Positions 1-10,013 are shown, counted from the stretch's first letter. The stretch: 64,000 nucleotides of DNA from Roseivivax isoporae LMG 25204 (GCF_000521865.1 NZ_JAME01000026.1:1-64000); one strand, 5' to 3'. The notes: generated from the sequence alone by a model not told the origin. Translations and numbers: made by a program.

Positions 1-23
1 TCGGGGGAAAGCGTGAAATCCAT
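1..23 (-). CDS. first codons of a gene leaving the window, possibly acyl-CoA dehydrogenase
   Basis: Only seven complete codons are visible (MDFTLSP) before the left edge. A GGGGAGGG ribosome site sits 7 bases upstream of the ATG. Many acyl-CoA dehydrogenases begin MDF-L-, and the gene would be the last one seen of the acyl-CoA ligase operon, so that family fits the context. The call rests on a very short stretch and on position, so it is a guess about function. The start itself is better supported. Confidence 0.35.
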
Positions 24-143
24 CGCTCAGCCCTCCCCTGCCGCCAGCGGGACGCGGCCGTCCGCGGGCCGCGCGGCGCCGGTGCGGGGTCTGCGGGCGG
101 GGGGGCGGGCGGTGGCGTGGAACGTGGGCATGTGCGTGGTCCT

Positions 144-1121
144 TCAGGGAACGAGAATGCTGGTGCCGGTCGTGGCACGGGTTTCGAGGGCGCGGTGCGC
201 CCGGGCCGCGTCGGACAGCGCGAACCGGTTGCGCGCCTCTGCCCGCACCGTGCCATCCGCGAGCACGGCCGCCAGCGCGGCGCCCCGGCGTTGCAGCTCG
301 CCCGGATCGGCGATGAAGTGAAAGAGCGTGGGCCGCGTCGCATGCAGCGATTTCCGCGCGAGATCGGAGAACGTGAAACCTTCGATCGCGCCGGAGGACT
401 GGCCGAAGTTCACGAAAGTGCCGTGCACACGCAGGCAGGCGAGCGAGCCGCGCCAAGTCTCGGCGCCGACGCTGTCATAGACCGCCGCGACACCGTGGCC
501 GCCGGTCAGGTCCATGACCGGGTCCACGAAATCCCCCGTGCCGTAATCGATCACCGTGTCGTAGCCATGCGCCTGCGCAAGCGCGACCTTCTCCGCCCCG
601 CCCGCCGTGCCGATGGCGCGCACGCCCTTCGCCGCGAGCCACTGGCCGAGCAGCAGGCCCACGCCCCCGGCCGCCGCGTGGACCAGCACGACGTCGCCCG
701 CGCGGACGGGGTAGCTGTCGTGGATCAGGTACTCCGCGGTCAGCCCCTTGAGGATCACGCCCGCCGCCGTCTCGGTCGACACGCCTTCGGGCAGTTTCAG
801 CAGCCGGTCGGCGGCGATCGCGCGAGCCGAGACATATGCGCCCAGAGGGTGCGCGTAGGCGACCCGGTCGCCGGGCTCAAGGCCGGTGACGCCGGCACCC
901 ACGGCCTCCACCACACCTGCGGCCTCCGATCCGAGGACCAGGTCACGCGGTGTCTCCCACGGATAGAGCCCGGTGCGGTGGTAGATGTCGAGGAAGTTGA
1001 GGCCCACCGCCTCGTGGCGCACCAGCGCCTCGCCCGGGCCCGGCGCGGGCGTGGCGATCGCGCGCCGTTCCAGCACCTCGGGTCCCCCGGGTTCGCGCGC
1101 GATGATGGCGTAGTCCTGCAT
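144..1121 (-). CDS. NADPH:quinone oxidoreductase-like medium-chain dehydrogenase
   Basis: A 325-residue member of the quinone oxidoreductase branch of the medium-chain dehydrogenase family. The GroES-like N-terminal half has the NFLDIYHR stretch near residue 42, and the Rossmann half has the AAAGGVG dinucleotide loop at 149-155. The cysteine zinc ligands of true alcohol dehydrogenases are absent, as expected for zinc-independent quinone reductases. It lies 12 bases after the SDR gene in the ligase/lyase operon. The family reduces quinones or enones with NAD(P)H. The substrate here is unknown and may be an intermediate of the operon's pathway. Confidence 0.85.
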   Translation of the reverse strand: MQDYAIIAREPGGPEVLERRAIATPAPGPGEALVRHEAVGLNFLDIYHRTGLYPWETPRDLVLGSEAAGVVEAVGAGVTGLEPGDRVAYAHPLGAYVSARAIAADRLLKLPEGVSTETAAGVILKGLTAEYLIHDSYPVRAGDVVLVHAAAGGVGLLLGQWLAAKGVRAIGTAGGAEKVALAQAHGYDTVIDYGTGDFVDPVMDLTGGHGVAAVYDSVGAETWRGSLACLRVHGTFVNFGQSSGAIEGFTFSDLARKSLHATRPTLFHFIADPGELQRRGAALAAVLADGTVRAEARNRFALSDAARAHRALETRATTGTSILVP

Positions 1122-1133
1122 GGCCTGCCTCCC

Positions 1134-1934
1134 TCAGAGCGGGCTGACGAGGTGGCCGCCATCGGCCACCAGCGCCGTGCCGGTGATGAAGCTGCCCGCA
1201 TCCGAGGCGAGCAGGAGCAGCGCGCCGTCGAGGTCCGCAGGCTGCCCGAGCCGGCGCATCGGGATGCGCCTGACCTGGGCGCGCCCGGCCTCGGAAGCGA
1301 AGAAGTCGCGGTTGAGGTCGGTCTCGATATATCCGGGGCAGAGCGCGTTCACCCGGATGCCGTGGCGGGCCCATTCCAGCGCCTGCTGTTTCGTCAGTTG
1401 CACCAGCGCCGCCTTGGAGGTGGCGTAGGCCGCGACACCCGCGCCCTGCCGCAGGCCGAGGATCGAGGCCACGTTGACGATGGCGCCCGACGCGCCCCCG
1501 GCGACCAGCCGCCGCGCGGCCTCGGCCGCCACGCGGCGCGCGCCGTCGAGGTTGACGGCCATGAGCCGCGCCCAGTCCGCGTCATGCTGCTCGAGCAGCA
1601 GACCCGGCGTGGCGATGCCCGAATTGTTCACCACGATGTCGACCGGGCCGCCCATGGCCGCCTCGGACGCGTCGAAGGCCTGCGGGACACTCGCCGGGTC
1701 GGCGAGGTCGAGCATCGCGACTGACGCGCGGCCGCCCCGTTCCGTGATCCGCGCGGCCAGGGCCTCCATCGGGCCGCTGCGCCGCGCGGCGAGCGTGACC
1801 GCCGCGCCCGCATCGGCCAGCACCTCGGCAAAGCGCGCGCCGAGCGTCCCCGAGGCCCCCGTGACGAGCGCGCGGCGTCCGTCGAGCGAGAAGCGCGCGG
1901 CGACGGCCGGCATGGCGCGGAGCTGCTCGGTCAT
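1134..1934 (-). CDS. short-chain dehydrogenase/reductase (SDR)
   Basis: A classical SDR of 266 residues, cytoplasmic. It shows the cofactor loop TGASGTLG (25-32), the NNSG motif (103-106) and the catalytic set S157, Y170 and K174 (Y-x3-K). The C-terminal end has the usual [12 protein letters not shown] pattern. The start was placed at the ATG whose ATGA overlaps the stop of the upstream thiamine-diphosphate enzyme, which implies translational coupling. The open frame continues far upstream but only as a shadow of that gene. It probably oxidises or reduces a hydroxy/keto intermediate; the substrate cannot be read from sequence. Confidence 0.88.
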   Translation of the reverse strand: MTEQLRAMPAVAARFSLDGRRALVTGASGTLGARFAEVLADAGAAVTLAARRSGPMEALAARITERGGRASVAMLDLADPASVPQAFDASEAAMGGPVDIVVNNSGIATPGLLLEQHDADWARLMAVNLDGARRVAAEAARRLVAGGASGAIVNVASILGLRQGAGVAAYATSKAALVQLTKQQALEWARHGIRVNALCPGYIETDLNRDFFASEAGRAQVRRIPMRRLGQPADLDGALLLLASDAGSFITGTALVADGGHLVSPL

Positions 1935-3658
1935 GCCAGCCCCCGCCGCAAGCGTTCGGCCTCGTCCCAGACCGTGAGCGGCTGGTAGTCGGGCACGAAA
2001 CCCAGGCCCTTCCTGGCGTCCGACGACACCGCGTCCTGCGACGTGACCACGTCCACCACCGCCGGCGCGTTTTCCAGCGCGCGGGCAATGGCATCCCTCA
2101 GCGCCTCGGGATGCTCCACACGCTCGCCGTGCAGCCCCATCGCACGCGCCATGCCCGCATAATCCGAATGGCGCAGCAGCGTGCCGACCACGCGCCCGCC
2201 GTAATTGTCCGACTGGTCGAACCGTTCGATGTTCCATGCGGCGTTGTTCGAGACGATGATGACGGGCTTGGCGCCATGGCGCACCGCCGTGTCGATCTCC
2301 ATCGCATTGAGCCCGTAGGCCCCGTCGCCGGTGACGCAGACCACCTGCCGGTCGGGAAAGGTGAGGCTCGCGGCATTGGCGTAGGGGACGCCCACGCCGA
2401 GGCAGCCGAAGGCGCCGGCGTCGAGATAGGTCCCAGCCTCGAGCCCGACGCGCGCGAAGCTGAGGAAATCGCCGCCATCGGCCACGGCGATGTAATCGGC
2501 CGCGACCACCTCCTTCAGCGCGTCGAAGATCGCCATGGGGTGGATCTTGCCGTCCCTGCCCGTCTGCGCCGTTTCCCGGGTGCCGCCGCCGGCGCGCGCG
2601 ACATGCCTGGCGCGCGTCGCCCCGGCCCACTCCCGGTCGAGCGCGGGCGTGCCGAGCGCCGTCCCAGCCTCGGCCAGAGCGTCGAGCGCGAGGGCCGGCG
2701 TCGCCAGGAGTTCTGGCGTGCCGCGGCGGTTGTCGATCAGTTCCGACGCCGTGTCCGAGATGCGGACGAAGCGGGCATGCGGAAAGACCGCTGGGGAGCC
2801 GTAGCCGAGCTGGTAGTCGAGCCGGCGGCCCACCGTGATCACGAGATCGGCCTCCTGCATCACCTGCCCGCGCATGGCGCCGACGAAGGAGGGATGCGCG
2901 CCTGACACGAGCCCGCGCGCCTCCTGCGTGTCGAGGTAGAGTGCGCCCGAGGCGTCGAGCAGCCGGTTCAGCGCGTCCCGCGCGCCGTTGGCGCCGCGGC
3001 CCGCAACCACCACCGGACGCGCCGCGCCCCAGAGCGCCTGCGCGGCCTCGGCGATGGCGCCTGGATCGGGCGGCAGCACGCGCGGCGCCTTGGGCGCCAT
3101 CCAGTCGTCGAGCACGAGGTGCTCGGGCACATGCTGGCGCAACACGTCGGTCGGGATCTCCAGGTAGACCGGGCCCGGCTCGCCGCCGTCGCCCATGGCG
3201 CGGGCCACGGCCTCGTCCAGTTCGCGGATCACCTGTTCCGCGACCCGCGCGGTGCGCGACAGCCGCGCCACCGGGCGGATGATCTCGACATGCGGGATGT
3301 CCTGCAAGGGTCCCATGTTCGCCTGCGGGCGCGAGGTGCAGCCGCCGATCACGAGCACCGGAATGCGGGCGAGCGCGGCATTGGCGATGGCGGTCACGGT
3401 GTTCGTCACACCCGGTCCCGCCGTTACCATGGCGACGCCAAGTCCGCGCGTCAGCTCGGCATGGGCATGGGCCATGTGCACAGCCGCGCATTCGTGCCGC
3501 ACGTCGACGATGCGGATGCCGCGCTGCGCGGCAAAGTCCCAGATCGGCTGGACATGCCCGCCCTGCAAGCCGAAGACCCGGTCGACCCCGCGCGCCTCGA
3601 GGAATTTCGCGATCCACGCCGCGACGGACAGCCCGTCGCTGTTGAGGTCCTGTGTCAT
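1931..3658 (-). CDS. thiamine diphosphate-dependent enzyme, acetolactate synthase / 2-hydroxyacyl-CoA lyase-like
   Basis: 575 residues with the three-domain layout of the acetolactate synthase superfamily. The N-terminal Pyr domain carries the conserved Glu (E56 in [10 protein letters not shown]), and the C-terminal PP domain carries the ThDP/Mg motif GDG (444-446) to NN (471-472). There is no flavin-requiring partner or regulatory subunit nearby, so branched amino-acid synthesis is unlikely. Its ATG overlaps the stop of the acyl-CoA ligase (ATGA) and its stop overlaps the SDR start. Coupling to a CoA ligase suggests cleavage or carboligation of an acyl-CoA, as 2-hydroxyacyl-CoA and oxalyl-CoA enzymes do. 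That role is inference. Confidence 0.85.
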   Translation of the reverse strand: MTQDLNSDGLSVAAWIAKFLEARGVDRVFGLQGGHVQPIWDFAAQRGIRIVDVRHECAAVHMAHAHAELTRGLGVAMVTAGPGVTNTVTAIANAALARIPVLVIGGCTSRPQANMGPLQDIPHVEIIRPVARLSRTARVAEQVIRELDEAVARAMGDGGEPGPVYLEIPTDVLRQHVPEHLVLDDWMAPKAPRVLPPDPGAIAEAAQALWGAARPVVVAGRGANGARDALNRLLDASGALYLDTQEARGLVSGAHPSFVGAMRGQVMQEADLVITVGRRLDYQLGYGSPAVFPHARFVRISDTASELIDNRRGTPELLATPALALDALAEAGTALGTPALDREWAGATRARHVARAGGGTRETAQTGRDGKIHPMAIFDALKEVVAADYIAVADGGDFLSFARVGLEAGTYLDAGAFGCLGVGVPYANAASLTFPDRQVVCVTGDGAYGLNAMEIDTAVRHGAKPVIIVSNNAAWNIERFDQSDNYGGRVVGTLLRHSDYAGMARAMGLHGERVEHPEALRDAIARALENAPAVVDVVTSQDAVSSDARKGLGFVPDYQPLTVWDEAERLRRGLA

Positions 3659-5244
3659 TCCGCTGCCCCTGCCATCTGTGCGGTCTCGAATGCCCCGCTC
3701 AGGAGCCGTTCCTTGAGAAGCCCGTGCTGGATCTTGCCCGTGGCCGTCCGCGGGATGTCCTGCGCACCCACGAAGGTGACGCCGCGCGGCCGCTTGAAGC
3801 GCGCGATCTGGTCGCCGCACCAGCCGATGACCTCGGCCTCGGTGGCGCGGGCGCCGTCTGCCAGCACCACGACCGCGTGGACCCGTTCGCCCCACTTCTC
3901 GTCCGGCACGCCGATCACCGCGACGTCGCGCACCAGCGGCGCGGTCCCCAGCACCGCCTCCACCTCGGTCGGATAGATGTTCTCGCCGCCCGAGATGATC
4001 ATGTTCTTCTTGCGGTCGATGAGCTTGATGAAGCCCTGCTCGTCCCGCAGCGCCATGTCGCCCACCGTGCAATAGTCGCCGCGGAACGCCTCTGCGGTCT
4101 TCTCGGGCAGGTTCCAGTAGCCGTCGAACGTGTAGGGTGTGCAATGGAACAGCTCGCCCGGCTGGCCGTCCGGCACCTCGTTGCCGTCATCGTCGAGCAG
4201 CCGGATCGGCGCCGTGCCGACGCATTCGCGACCGACCGTGCCGAGATGGGTGAACTGCTCGTCGGGATGCAGCATCGTGACCCACCCGCCCTCGGAAGAG
4301 CCGTAGAGCTCGAAGAGGCCGGAATTGGGGAACATCTCCATCACCGCGCGCTTCGTGTCCGCCCGCGCGGGCGCAGACGAGATCATGAGCTTGGTCATGC
4401 GGCCGAGCGCGCGCGCGCGCCGGTCGGAACGCGCCTGGTCCAGCATCATGATGTAATGCGTGGGCACCAGCGAGGTGAAGGTCGCGCCCGACCGCTCCAT
4501 GACGTCGAGCGCCTCTTCCGCGTCGAAGCTCGCGCGCGAGTAGATCGACGTGACGCCGCCGCGATAGCTGAACGAACAGAAGAAGTTCAGCGAGTTGGCA
4601 TGGCACATGGGCATGACCAGCAGCGCGTCGTCGCGGGCGCCGATGGCCAGCTCGATCTCGGTCGTGAGGGCGACCAAGGCCTGGCTGCGGTGGCTGCGGA
4701 TGACGCCCTTGGGCTTGCCCGTCGTACCCGACGTATACATGAGCGCCCACGGATCGGTATCGGCGACGGTCCCCTGCGGCGCGGACGAGGCCGCCCGCAG
4801 CAGGAGGTCCTCGTAGTCATGCCAGCCCGCGGCCGTTCCTCCGAAGAGCACGTAGCGCGCGTCCCCGATGTCGAGATCGTCCCTCACTTCCTCGATCAAG
4901 GGGTGCAGTCCGTGTTCGCAAAGGATGGCGGCGGCCGCGCAATCCTCGATGATGTAGCGCATCTCGAGCGCACTGAGCCGGAAGTTGAGCGGCACGGCGA
5001 TCACGCCGGACTTGGCACAGGCGGCGTAGATCTCGGCCCATTCCAGCCGGTTGTGGGCCAGCACCGCGACGCGGTCGCCCTTCCCCAGGCCGAGGCCCGC
5101 GAACGCGTTTCCGAGGCGCCGGGCGCGGTCGTTCCATTGCGCGAAGCTGAGCGACCGCTCGAGGTCCCGCGCACCGAGGGCGTCGGGCCTGAGCCGGGCG
5201 AAACCGTCCAGCATTTGCCCGAGAGTCAGCAGGGATCGGGTCAC
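3655..5244 (-). CDS. AMP-dependent acyl-CoA synthetase
   Basis: A 529-residue ANL-family adenylate-forming ligase that activates a carboxylic acid with ATP and CoA. The phosphate-binding loop [10 protein letters not shown] is at 171-180, followed by YGSSEGG, the [11 protein letters not shown] segment with the hinge region IDRKKN, and the catalytic lysine near residue 504 in TATGK. It starts with GTG, six bases after an AAGGAG ribosome site. It heads the ligase-lyase-SDR-oxidoreductase genes and follows the PQQ/ABC genes by 42 bases, so the acid it activates may come from periplasmic alcohol oxidation. Acid specificity is not visible. Confidence 0.9.
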   Translation of the reverse strand: MTRSLLTLGQMLDGFARLRPDALGARDLERSLSFAQWNDRARRLGNAFAGLGLGKGDRVAVLAHNRLEWAEIYAACAKSGVIAVPLNFRLSALEMRYIIEDCAAAAILCEHGLHPLIEEVRDDLDIGDARYVLFGGTAAGWHDYEDLLLRAASSAPQGTVADTDPWALMYTSGTTGKPKGVIRSHRSQALVALTTEIELAIGARDDALLVMPMCHANSLNFFCSFSYRGGVTSIYSRASFDAEEALDVMERSGATFTSLVPTHYIMMLDQARSDRRARALGRMTKLMISSAPARADTKRAVMEMFPNSGLFELYGSSEGGWVTMLHPDEQFTHLGTVGRECVGTAPIRLLDDDGNEVPDGQPGELFHCTPYTFDGYWNLPEKTAEAFRGDYCTVGDMALRDEQGFIKLIDRKKNMIISGGENIYPTEVEAVLGTAPLVRDVAVIGVPDEKWGERVHAVVVLADGARATEAEVIGWCGDQIARFKRPRGVTFVGAQDIPRTATGKIQHGLLKERLLSGAFETAQMAGAAE

Positions 5245-5286
5245 GCGACACTCCTTTTGAATTCCGAGTTCATTTCGAGCATTTTT

Positions 5287-6168
5287 TCAGTCCTTGCCGA
5301 TGCGGCCGAGGCTCCAGGTCGCGGCGGCGAGCGAGACCAGCGGGACGCCGGCGGCGACGGCGAGCGCCAGCCCCTGCGGCAGCTGGTGAAAGCCGAGAAG
5401 CGCCGACCGCATGAGGTCGAGCTGGTAGCTGATCGGGTTGACCCGCACGATCGCCTCGAGCCAGAGCGGAAGCTCCACCACCCAGCCGCCACCGATGGCG
5501 TAGATGCCGTGGTCGCGCAGCTGGTCGCGCAGGGATTGCGGGATGTCGAGAAAGCCGATCCCGCCGACGATCCCCTTGAGCGGGAAGATCGAGCCCGACA
5601 GGAAATAGAGCGGCTGGATCACCCCGTTCGACAGGCTGCCGAAGCCCTGGAGCCCCTTGAGCCGCAGCGCGATCACCACGCCCACCCCGGTCAGGGCGAA
5701 GCCCATGGAGAACATCACCGCCCAGGCCGCCAGCACGCCGGGCAGGCTCAGCGGTACGCCGACCAGCGGCGCGAAGAGCAGCGGGATCGAGCCCTGGATC
5801 ACGCCCACGCTCGCGCCGCCGGCGAGCTTGCCGAGCGTCACCGAGGCCAGCGGCGCAGGCGACACCAGCACCTGTCGCAACAGCCCGTGGCGGCGGTCGT
5901 AGACCAGCGCGAAGGCCGACTGCATCGACGCGAAGAGGACGTTCAGCACCATCACGCCGGGCAGGATGTATTGCGAATAGGTGTATCCCTCGATCTCGCG
6001 CAGGGTGGCGCCGAGGCCGAAGCCCAGGATCACCAGCCAGAGCACGGTGCGGGAGACACCCCCGAAGATCTGCGCGCGGTCGCGCAGGTAGCCCGTCACC
6101 TCGCGCCGCCAGATCGCCGCGATCACGCGCGGGTCGATCGCGTCGGGGTTCACCGCCGCCCAGATCAT
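5287..6168 (-). CDS. ABC-2 type permease of the PQQ alcohol-dehydrogenase cluster
   Basis: 293 residues with about six hydrophobic segments and an ABC-2 arrangement. The cytoplasmic start is followed by IFGGVSRTVLWLVILGF, and a YDRRHGLLRQVLVSP loop typical of ABC-2 exporters is present. The ATG overlaps the stop of the ATPase gene (ATGA). Permeases of this kind are regularly found with PQQ alcohol dehydrogenases (the PedC-type genes of aromatic-alcohol-degrading bacteria). The transported molecule is not established. Export of a toxic alcohol/aldehyde or of a factor needed for the periplasmic enzyme are both possible. Confidence 0.85.
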   Translation of the reverse strand: MIWAAVNPDAIDPRVIAAIWRREVTGYLRDRAQIFGGVSRTVLWLVILGFGLGATLREIEGYTYSQYILPGVMVLNVLFASMQSAFALVYDRRHGLLRQVLVSPAPLASVTLGKLAGGASVGVIQGSIPLLFAPLVGVPLSLPGVLAAWAVMFSMGFALTGVGVVIALRLKGLQGFGSLSNGVIQPLYFLSGSIFPLKGIVGGIGFLDIPQSLRDQLRDHGIYAIGGGWVVELPLWLEAIVRVNPISYQLDLMRSALLGFHQLPQGLALAVAAGVPLVSLAAATWSLGRIGKD

Positions 6169-6956
6169 GCGCGCCTCCGCACCAGGGCGGGGCGCAGGGG
6201 GTGCGCCTCGTCGCGCAGCGCCCGCCCGGTGAGCGCGAGGAACACGTCCTCGAGGCTCGCGGCCGGATCGCCCGCGTGGGCGCGCTTCAGCGCCTCCGGC
6301 GTGTCGAGCGCCACGAGGCGACCGCGGTCGAGGATCGCCACCCGGTCGAAGCTTTCCGCCTCCGTCAGCACGTGGGTCGCCATCAGCACCGCCATGCCGC
6401 GCGCCCGCAGCGCGCCGATCCGGCCCCAGAGGTCGAGCCGCCCCTGCGGATCGAGACCGAGCGTCGGTTCGTCCAGCACCAGCAGGCGCGGCGCGTGCAT
6501 CAGGGCGCGCGCCAGTTCGAGCCGCCGCTTCATCCCGCCGGAAAAACCACGGATGGGCCTGTCCGCGGCCTCGACCAGGCCGGCCGCCTCCAGCGCATCG
6601 GCGACCGATGCGGCCACGTCCCGACGCGGCACCCGGTGCAAGGCCGCGTGCAGGCGCAGCGTCTCGCGCGGGGTCATGCGCTCGTCGAGCGCGGGCTCCT
6701 GGAACAGCACGCCCAGCAGACCCCGCACCTGTCGCGCCTGTCGCACCACGTCGAAGCCTCCCACCTGCGCCGTTCCCGCATCGGGGCGGAGCGCCGTGGT
6801 CAGCATGGCAAGCGTCGTCGACTTGCCGGCGCCGTTCGGGCCGATCAGCGCCAGCGACTGCCCCTCCTGCAGGGACAGGCTCAGTCCTGCCACAACCTCG
6901 CGCCCGCCGAAGCGGCGGCCGAGGCCACGGGCGTCGAGGATGGGCGCGGAACTCAT
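6165..6956 (-). CDS. ABC transporter ATP-binding protein of the PQQ cluster
   Basis: A 263-residue nucleotide-binding subunit. Walker A GPNGAGKST is at 39-47, the signature FSGGMKR at 138-144, Walker B RLLVLDEP at 157-164 and an ATH switch histidine follows. The signature with M-K-R is typical of ABC-2 exporter ATPases rather than importers. It overlaps both neighbours by the ATGA pattern and so is coupled to the permease downstream. Together they form the energised half of the PQQ-associated ABC system. The two periplasmic proteins encoded upstream are not of the kind that normally pair with ABC-2 exporters. Confidence 0.9.
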   Translation of the reverse strand: MSSAPILDARGLGRRFGGREVVAGLSLSLQEGQSLALIGPNGAGKSTTLAMLTTALRPDAGTAQVGGFDVVRQARQVRGLLGVLFQEPALDERMTPRETLRLHAALHRVPRRDVAASVADALEAAGLVEAADRPIRGFSGGMKRRLELARALMHAPRLLVLDEPTLGLDPQGRLDLWGRIGALRARGMAVLMATHVLTEAESFDRVAILDRGRLVALDTPEALKRAHAGDPAASLEDVFLALTGRALRDEAHPLRPALVRRRA

Positions 6957-7726
6957 GGGAAAAGCGACTCCCTGGCGGTGGTGAAGGCGTCGCCGATGCT
7001 GTCGCAGCCCGAAAGGTCACCGGACAGGAGCGCGTCGAGATCCGCCTCGATCCGTTCGGCGGGTTCCGCCGCCATGACCGAGACCGGCGCCTCGAGCGCG
7101 TCCTCGTAGTAGAGCGCGGTGATCTCGAACCAGCGCGGGCGCGCGGCCTCGTCGGTGGCGCAGCCATCGGTCGCCAGGCGCGACACCGTGTCGAGCGCCC
7201 GCCCGAGATCGCGCCCGAGATAGAGATCGGCATCCGCGGCGCGTTCGAGCTGCCCCACCAGCGCCTGTGCCACGACCTCGCCCGCCTCGGGGTCGGCGTC
7301 CATGACATCGGGACGCTCCGGCGTCGGCATCAGGGCATCGAGCCGCGCCACCAGATCGGCAAGCTCGGCATCCTGCGGGACCGCCGCGATCCAGGGCTTG
7401 ACGGTCTGGAGCAGAGCATGGGCCGCGCCATAGGGGTCGCCCTCCGCCTCGCCCTCGTCTTCTCCCTCCTCCTCTTCCTCGCCCTCGACGGCCTCCTCGT
7501 AGGCTTCTGCGACGCCGAGCTCGGAGACGAGCAGGAAGGCCGCCACCGCCGCCGCGAGCGGGACGTCGTCCTGCGGCACCGGCACCGCCTCGCCGTCGAG
7601 CACGCGCAGAGCGAGGTCGGCGACCTCGAATGGCCGGTCGTGGAACGGGGCATGCGCATAATCGGCAAGTGCCGGGCCGGCCAGCGCCGTCAGCGCGGCG
7701 CCGAGAACGAGACGATCACTCCACAT
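6953..7726 (-). CDS. secreted acidic protein of unknown function in the PQQ cluster
   Basis: 257 residues. The chosen ATG has GAGGTG about 5 bases upstream and is followed by a clear signal peptide (WSDRLVLGAALTALAGPALA). An in-frame start 24 bases upstream is less likely. The mature chain has a run of Glu/Asp/Gly around residues 80-100, only two cysteines and no domain I recognise. It lies between the beta-propeller and the ATPase genes with overlaps on both sides, so it is expressed with them. Many PQQ clusters carry a small CxxCW protein in this kind of place, but that motif is absent here. Role unknown. Confidence 0.75.
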   Translation of the reverse strand: MWSDRLVLGAALTALAGPALADYAHAPFHDRPFEVADLALRVLDGEAVPVPQDDVPLAAAVAAFLLVSELGVAEAYEEAVEGEEEEEGEDEGEAEGDPYGAAHALLQTVKPWIAAVPQDAELADLVARLDALMPTPERPDVMDADPEAGEVVAQALVGQLERAADADLYLGRDLGRALDTVSRLATDGCATDEAARPRWFEITALYYEDALEAPVSVMAAEPAERIEADLDALLSGDLSGCDSIGDAFTTARESLFP

Positions 7727-8711
7727 GGCCCACCTCGATCGAATGGGCACCGCGGCCCGCCGCGATTTCGTCCGTCACGCACATGCAGGCGGTGTCGATC
7801 ACGCTGACGCTGTCCGAGAGCCCGTTGGCGGTATAGACCGTGCTGCCGTCCGGGCTGACCGTCACGCCCCAGGGCCGCCGGCCCATGCGCTCCTTGATGA
7901 CATGAGCCACCTCCAGCGTTTCGGTATCGACCACGTAGACCGCGCTCGTGCCGCCCCCGGCCACGTAGAGCAACTTGCCGTCCGGGCTGAGGTCCACCTC
8001 CACCGGGCGGGAATCGAGCCCCAGCGAGACGGTCTCGATCACCCGGTTCTGCGTCACGTCGATCACCGAGATGGTGCCGCCGATCTCGGCCGAGGCATAG
8101 GCCCGCGTGCTGTCGGGCGAGAACACCACGTCGCGCGGGCGGTTCCCCACGAGCAGGTGGGTCACGACCTCGAGGGCCTCGGTGTCGATCACGGTGACGG
8201 TGTGGCTCGTCTCGCCGGTGACATAGGCCCAGCGTCCGTCCGGGCTCACGTCGACGCCCTCGGGTTCCACGCCCGTCGGAAAGCGGCCAAGTTCCTCGCC
8301 GGTCTCGAGGTCGATGCCCACGCCCTGCGCGATCGCCTCCAGCGCGGCCCAGACCTGCTTGCCGTCGGGGCTGATGGCGATGCGCTCGGGATTGCCACCG
8401 GCACGATAGCTCCGCAGGACCGTGTTCGTGGCCACGTCGATGGCAACGATGGCGTCCTCGGGCTTTTCCGTCAGCGGCAGGAAGTCGGAGACGGCGACGT
8501 AGACCGTCTTGCCGTCGGGGCTGATCGCCATGCCGCGCGGACGCACGTCACCCGGACGGCCCGAGATCTCGATCTCGCCCTCCGGCCCGGTCTCGGGTGC
8601 GACGACGGAGAGGTTGGCACCGTATTCGTTCGACACATACAGCCGGTAATTCTCTGACGCCATGGCTGTACTGCCCATCAGGGCAAACAGTATCAACGAA
8701 TTGCGAAACAT
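7716..8711 (-). CDS. PQQ-associated YVTN beta-propeller periplasmic protein
   Basis: 331 residues. After a signal peptide (LILFALMGSTAMAS) come about seven repeats of the form V-x-SPDG-x-x-x-Y-V and VIDT-x-x-x-x-V, the YVTN beta-propeller pattern. This matches the family of PQQ-dependent-catabolism-associated propellers, found almost only beside PQQ alcohol dehydrogenases and their ABC genes. No catalytic motif or PQQ tryptophan-docking motif is evident, so it is not itself the dehydrogenase. A GGGAGGA ribosome site precedes the ATG. Scaffolding, sensing or electron-partner roles are conceivable but unproven. Confidence 0.88.
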   Translation of the reverse strand: MFRNSLILFALMGSTAMASENYRLYVSNEYGANLSVVAPETGPEGEIEISGRPGDVRPRGMAISPDGKTVYVAVSDFLPLTEKPEDAIVAIDVATNTVLRSYRAGGNPERIAISPDGKQVWAALEAIAQGVGIDLETGEELGRFPTGVEPEGVDVSPDGRWAYVTGETSHTVTVIDTEALEVVTHLLVGNRPRDVVFSPDSTRAYASAEIGGTISVIDVTQNRVIETVSLGLDSRPVEVDLSPDGKLLYVAGGGTSAVYVVDTETLEVAHVIKERMGRRPWGVTVSPDGSTVYTANGLSDSVSVIDTACMCVTDEIAAGRGAHSIEVGHVE

Positions 8712-8723
8712 TCTTTTTCCTCC

Positions 8724-10013
8724 CTAGGATCCGCACGCTTGACGCGGGGCGATGTCGCCCAACTGGTCCAGCCGTTCCACCGGGTCGGTGCCCGGCATGT
8801 AGATGGCGGGCAATTCGCCCACGAGCCGCGCCCGCGCCTCGAGCGTGGCAAGGTCGCTGCCGGTGCCGGCCGCCGGGTCGAGCCGGACGAGGTAGAGCGA
8901 CTGCCGCAACTGGTGGTCCCAGGGCCGGAAGCTGACGCCGATGCCCTTGTGCAGGTCCATGACGGTATCTTCGCGGGCGAGATGCGCGGCCATGGCGCGG
9001 CCCTCGGCACCGCCGCCGAACTGCGCCGCGTCGAAGGCGATCTTCATGGCCTGGTAGGCGGCCCAGCCTGCGGAATCCATCGGGCGGCCCCAGCGCGCGG
9101 CGGCCCGCGCGTTCAGCTCGCGCGCGCCGTAGGCGTCAAGCGTGGGCTCCCAGAGCGCGGCGCGGTGCCCCGCCCCGGCGTTCGGCGCGGCCAGCATCGC
9201 GTCCTCGTAGAACCGTCGCGTCTGGGTCGCGGCCTCGGGGAAGGCGGCGACCGGCGCGGTCAGCCCCTCGGCCTCGTAGCGGGCGAGGAAGGCGAGCTGC
9301 GTGTGCCAGTCCGTCAGCACCAGCACGGCCTCGGGCCGCTCATCGGCCACGGCGGCAAGCGCCTCGGTGAAATCCCGCGACGCCACCGGCACCTCGGCCG
9401 TGATCCGAGCACCCCAGTGGCGCTGCCCGAGGGCCGTCCGCGCCCGTTCGAGCCGCGCGCGGCCCTCGGGATCCGGGCCGTGCAGGATCACCCAGCGGCG
9501 GTGGCCCGCGCGCAGGAACCAGCCCGCCATCGCGTCGAGATACATGGCCGCGCTCGCCTCGACGTGGAAGGTCATGGGCGTGCAGGCCGCCCGCAGCGTG
9601 TCGGCACTCGCAGCGATGTTGAGGAACAGGGTGCCGGTCTCTTCGGCGACCTCGGAGAGGACGCGCGCCTCGGCCTCGGAGAAGCCGCCCACCAGCACCT
9701 GCACGCCGTCCACCGCCACGAGCCGGCGCGCCGCGCGGGCGACGGCCTCGGCCCCCGGCGCATTGGCGGTGAAAAGCGTGACGGAATGGCCGAACAGGGC
9801 GCCGTTGCGGCCCATCTCCTCCTCGCCGAAGACCGCGCCGCGGCGGGCCATCTCGGCAGGATGGGAAAGGTTTTCCGGCCCGTCGGCGCGGGACGGCCCG
9901 CCGAGCGGCAGCACGATGCCCACGCGCAGGGCGAAGCCCGTCGTGGCGCGCGCCAGCGCAGGGGCGGCGAGGGCCGCGGCCAGCAGCGCGCGGCGGGTCA
10001 GGCGGGCGGTCAT
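8724..10013 (-). CDS. ABC-type substrate-binding protein of the PQQ alcohol-dehydrogenase system
   Basis: 429 residues. A signal peptide with twin arginines (TRRALLAAALAAPALA) leads into a branched-amino-acid-binding-protein-like fold, with LRVGIVLPLGGPSR at the mature start and VLVGGFSEAEARVLSEVAEE in the first lobe. This agrees with the periplasmic binding protein that accompanies PQQ alcohol dehydrogenases. The start was set at the ATG overlapping the upstream stop (ATGA). Genomic partners suggest that it senses or delivers an alcohol-related ligand to the ABC system or the dehydrogenase. The ligand is unknown. Confidence 0.83.
   Translation of the reverse strand: MTARLTRRALLAAALAAPALARATTGFALRVGIVLPLGGPSRADGPENLSHPAEMARRGAVFGEEEMGRNGALFGHSVTLFTANAPGAEAVARAARRLVAVDGVQVLVGGFSEAEARVLSEVAEETGTLFLNIAASADTLRAACTPMTFHVEASAAMYLDAMAGWFLRAGHRRWVILHGPDPEGRARLERARTALGQRHWGARITAEVPVASRDFTEALAAVADERPEAVLVLTDWHTQLAFLARYEAEGLTAPVAAFPEAATQTRRFYEDAMLAAPNAGAGHRAALWEPTLDAYGARELNARAAARWGRPMDSAGWAAYQAMKIAFDAAQFGGGAEGRAMAAHLAREDTVMDLHKGIGVSFRPWDHQLRQSLYLVRLDPAAGTGSDLATLEARARLVGELPAIYMPGTDPVERLDQLGDIAPRQACGS

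Noticed and set aside
1134-3617. SDR reading frame continuing to an 827-residue protein, as if fused upstream
   Set aside because: The extra part is the out-of-frame reading of the ThDP enzyme gene. The ATG at 1934 overlaps its stop in the ordinary ATGA pattern.
5256-5269. TTGAATTCCGAG near the acyl-CoA ligase start as a third copy of the GntR motif
   Set aside because: Shares only the GAATTC core, which is expected several times by chance in 64 kb; not palindromic beyond the core.
3652-6984. A 1110-codon open frame on the + strand
   Set aside because: It lies antisense to the acyl-CoA ligase, permease and ATPase genes, which have clear family motifs. Its composition (Arg/His/Asp rich, no domain) is the usual antisense shadow in GC-rich DNA.
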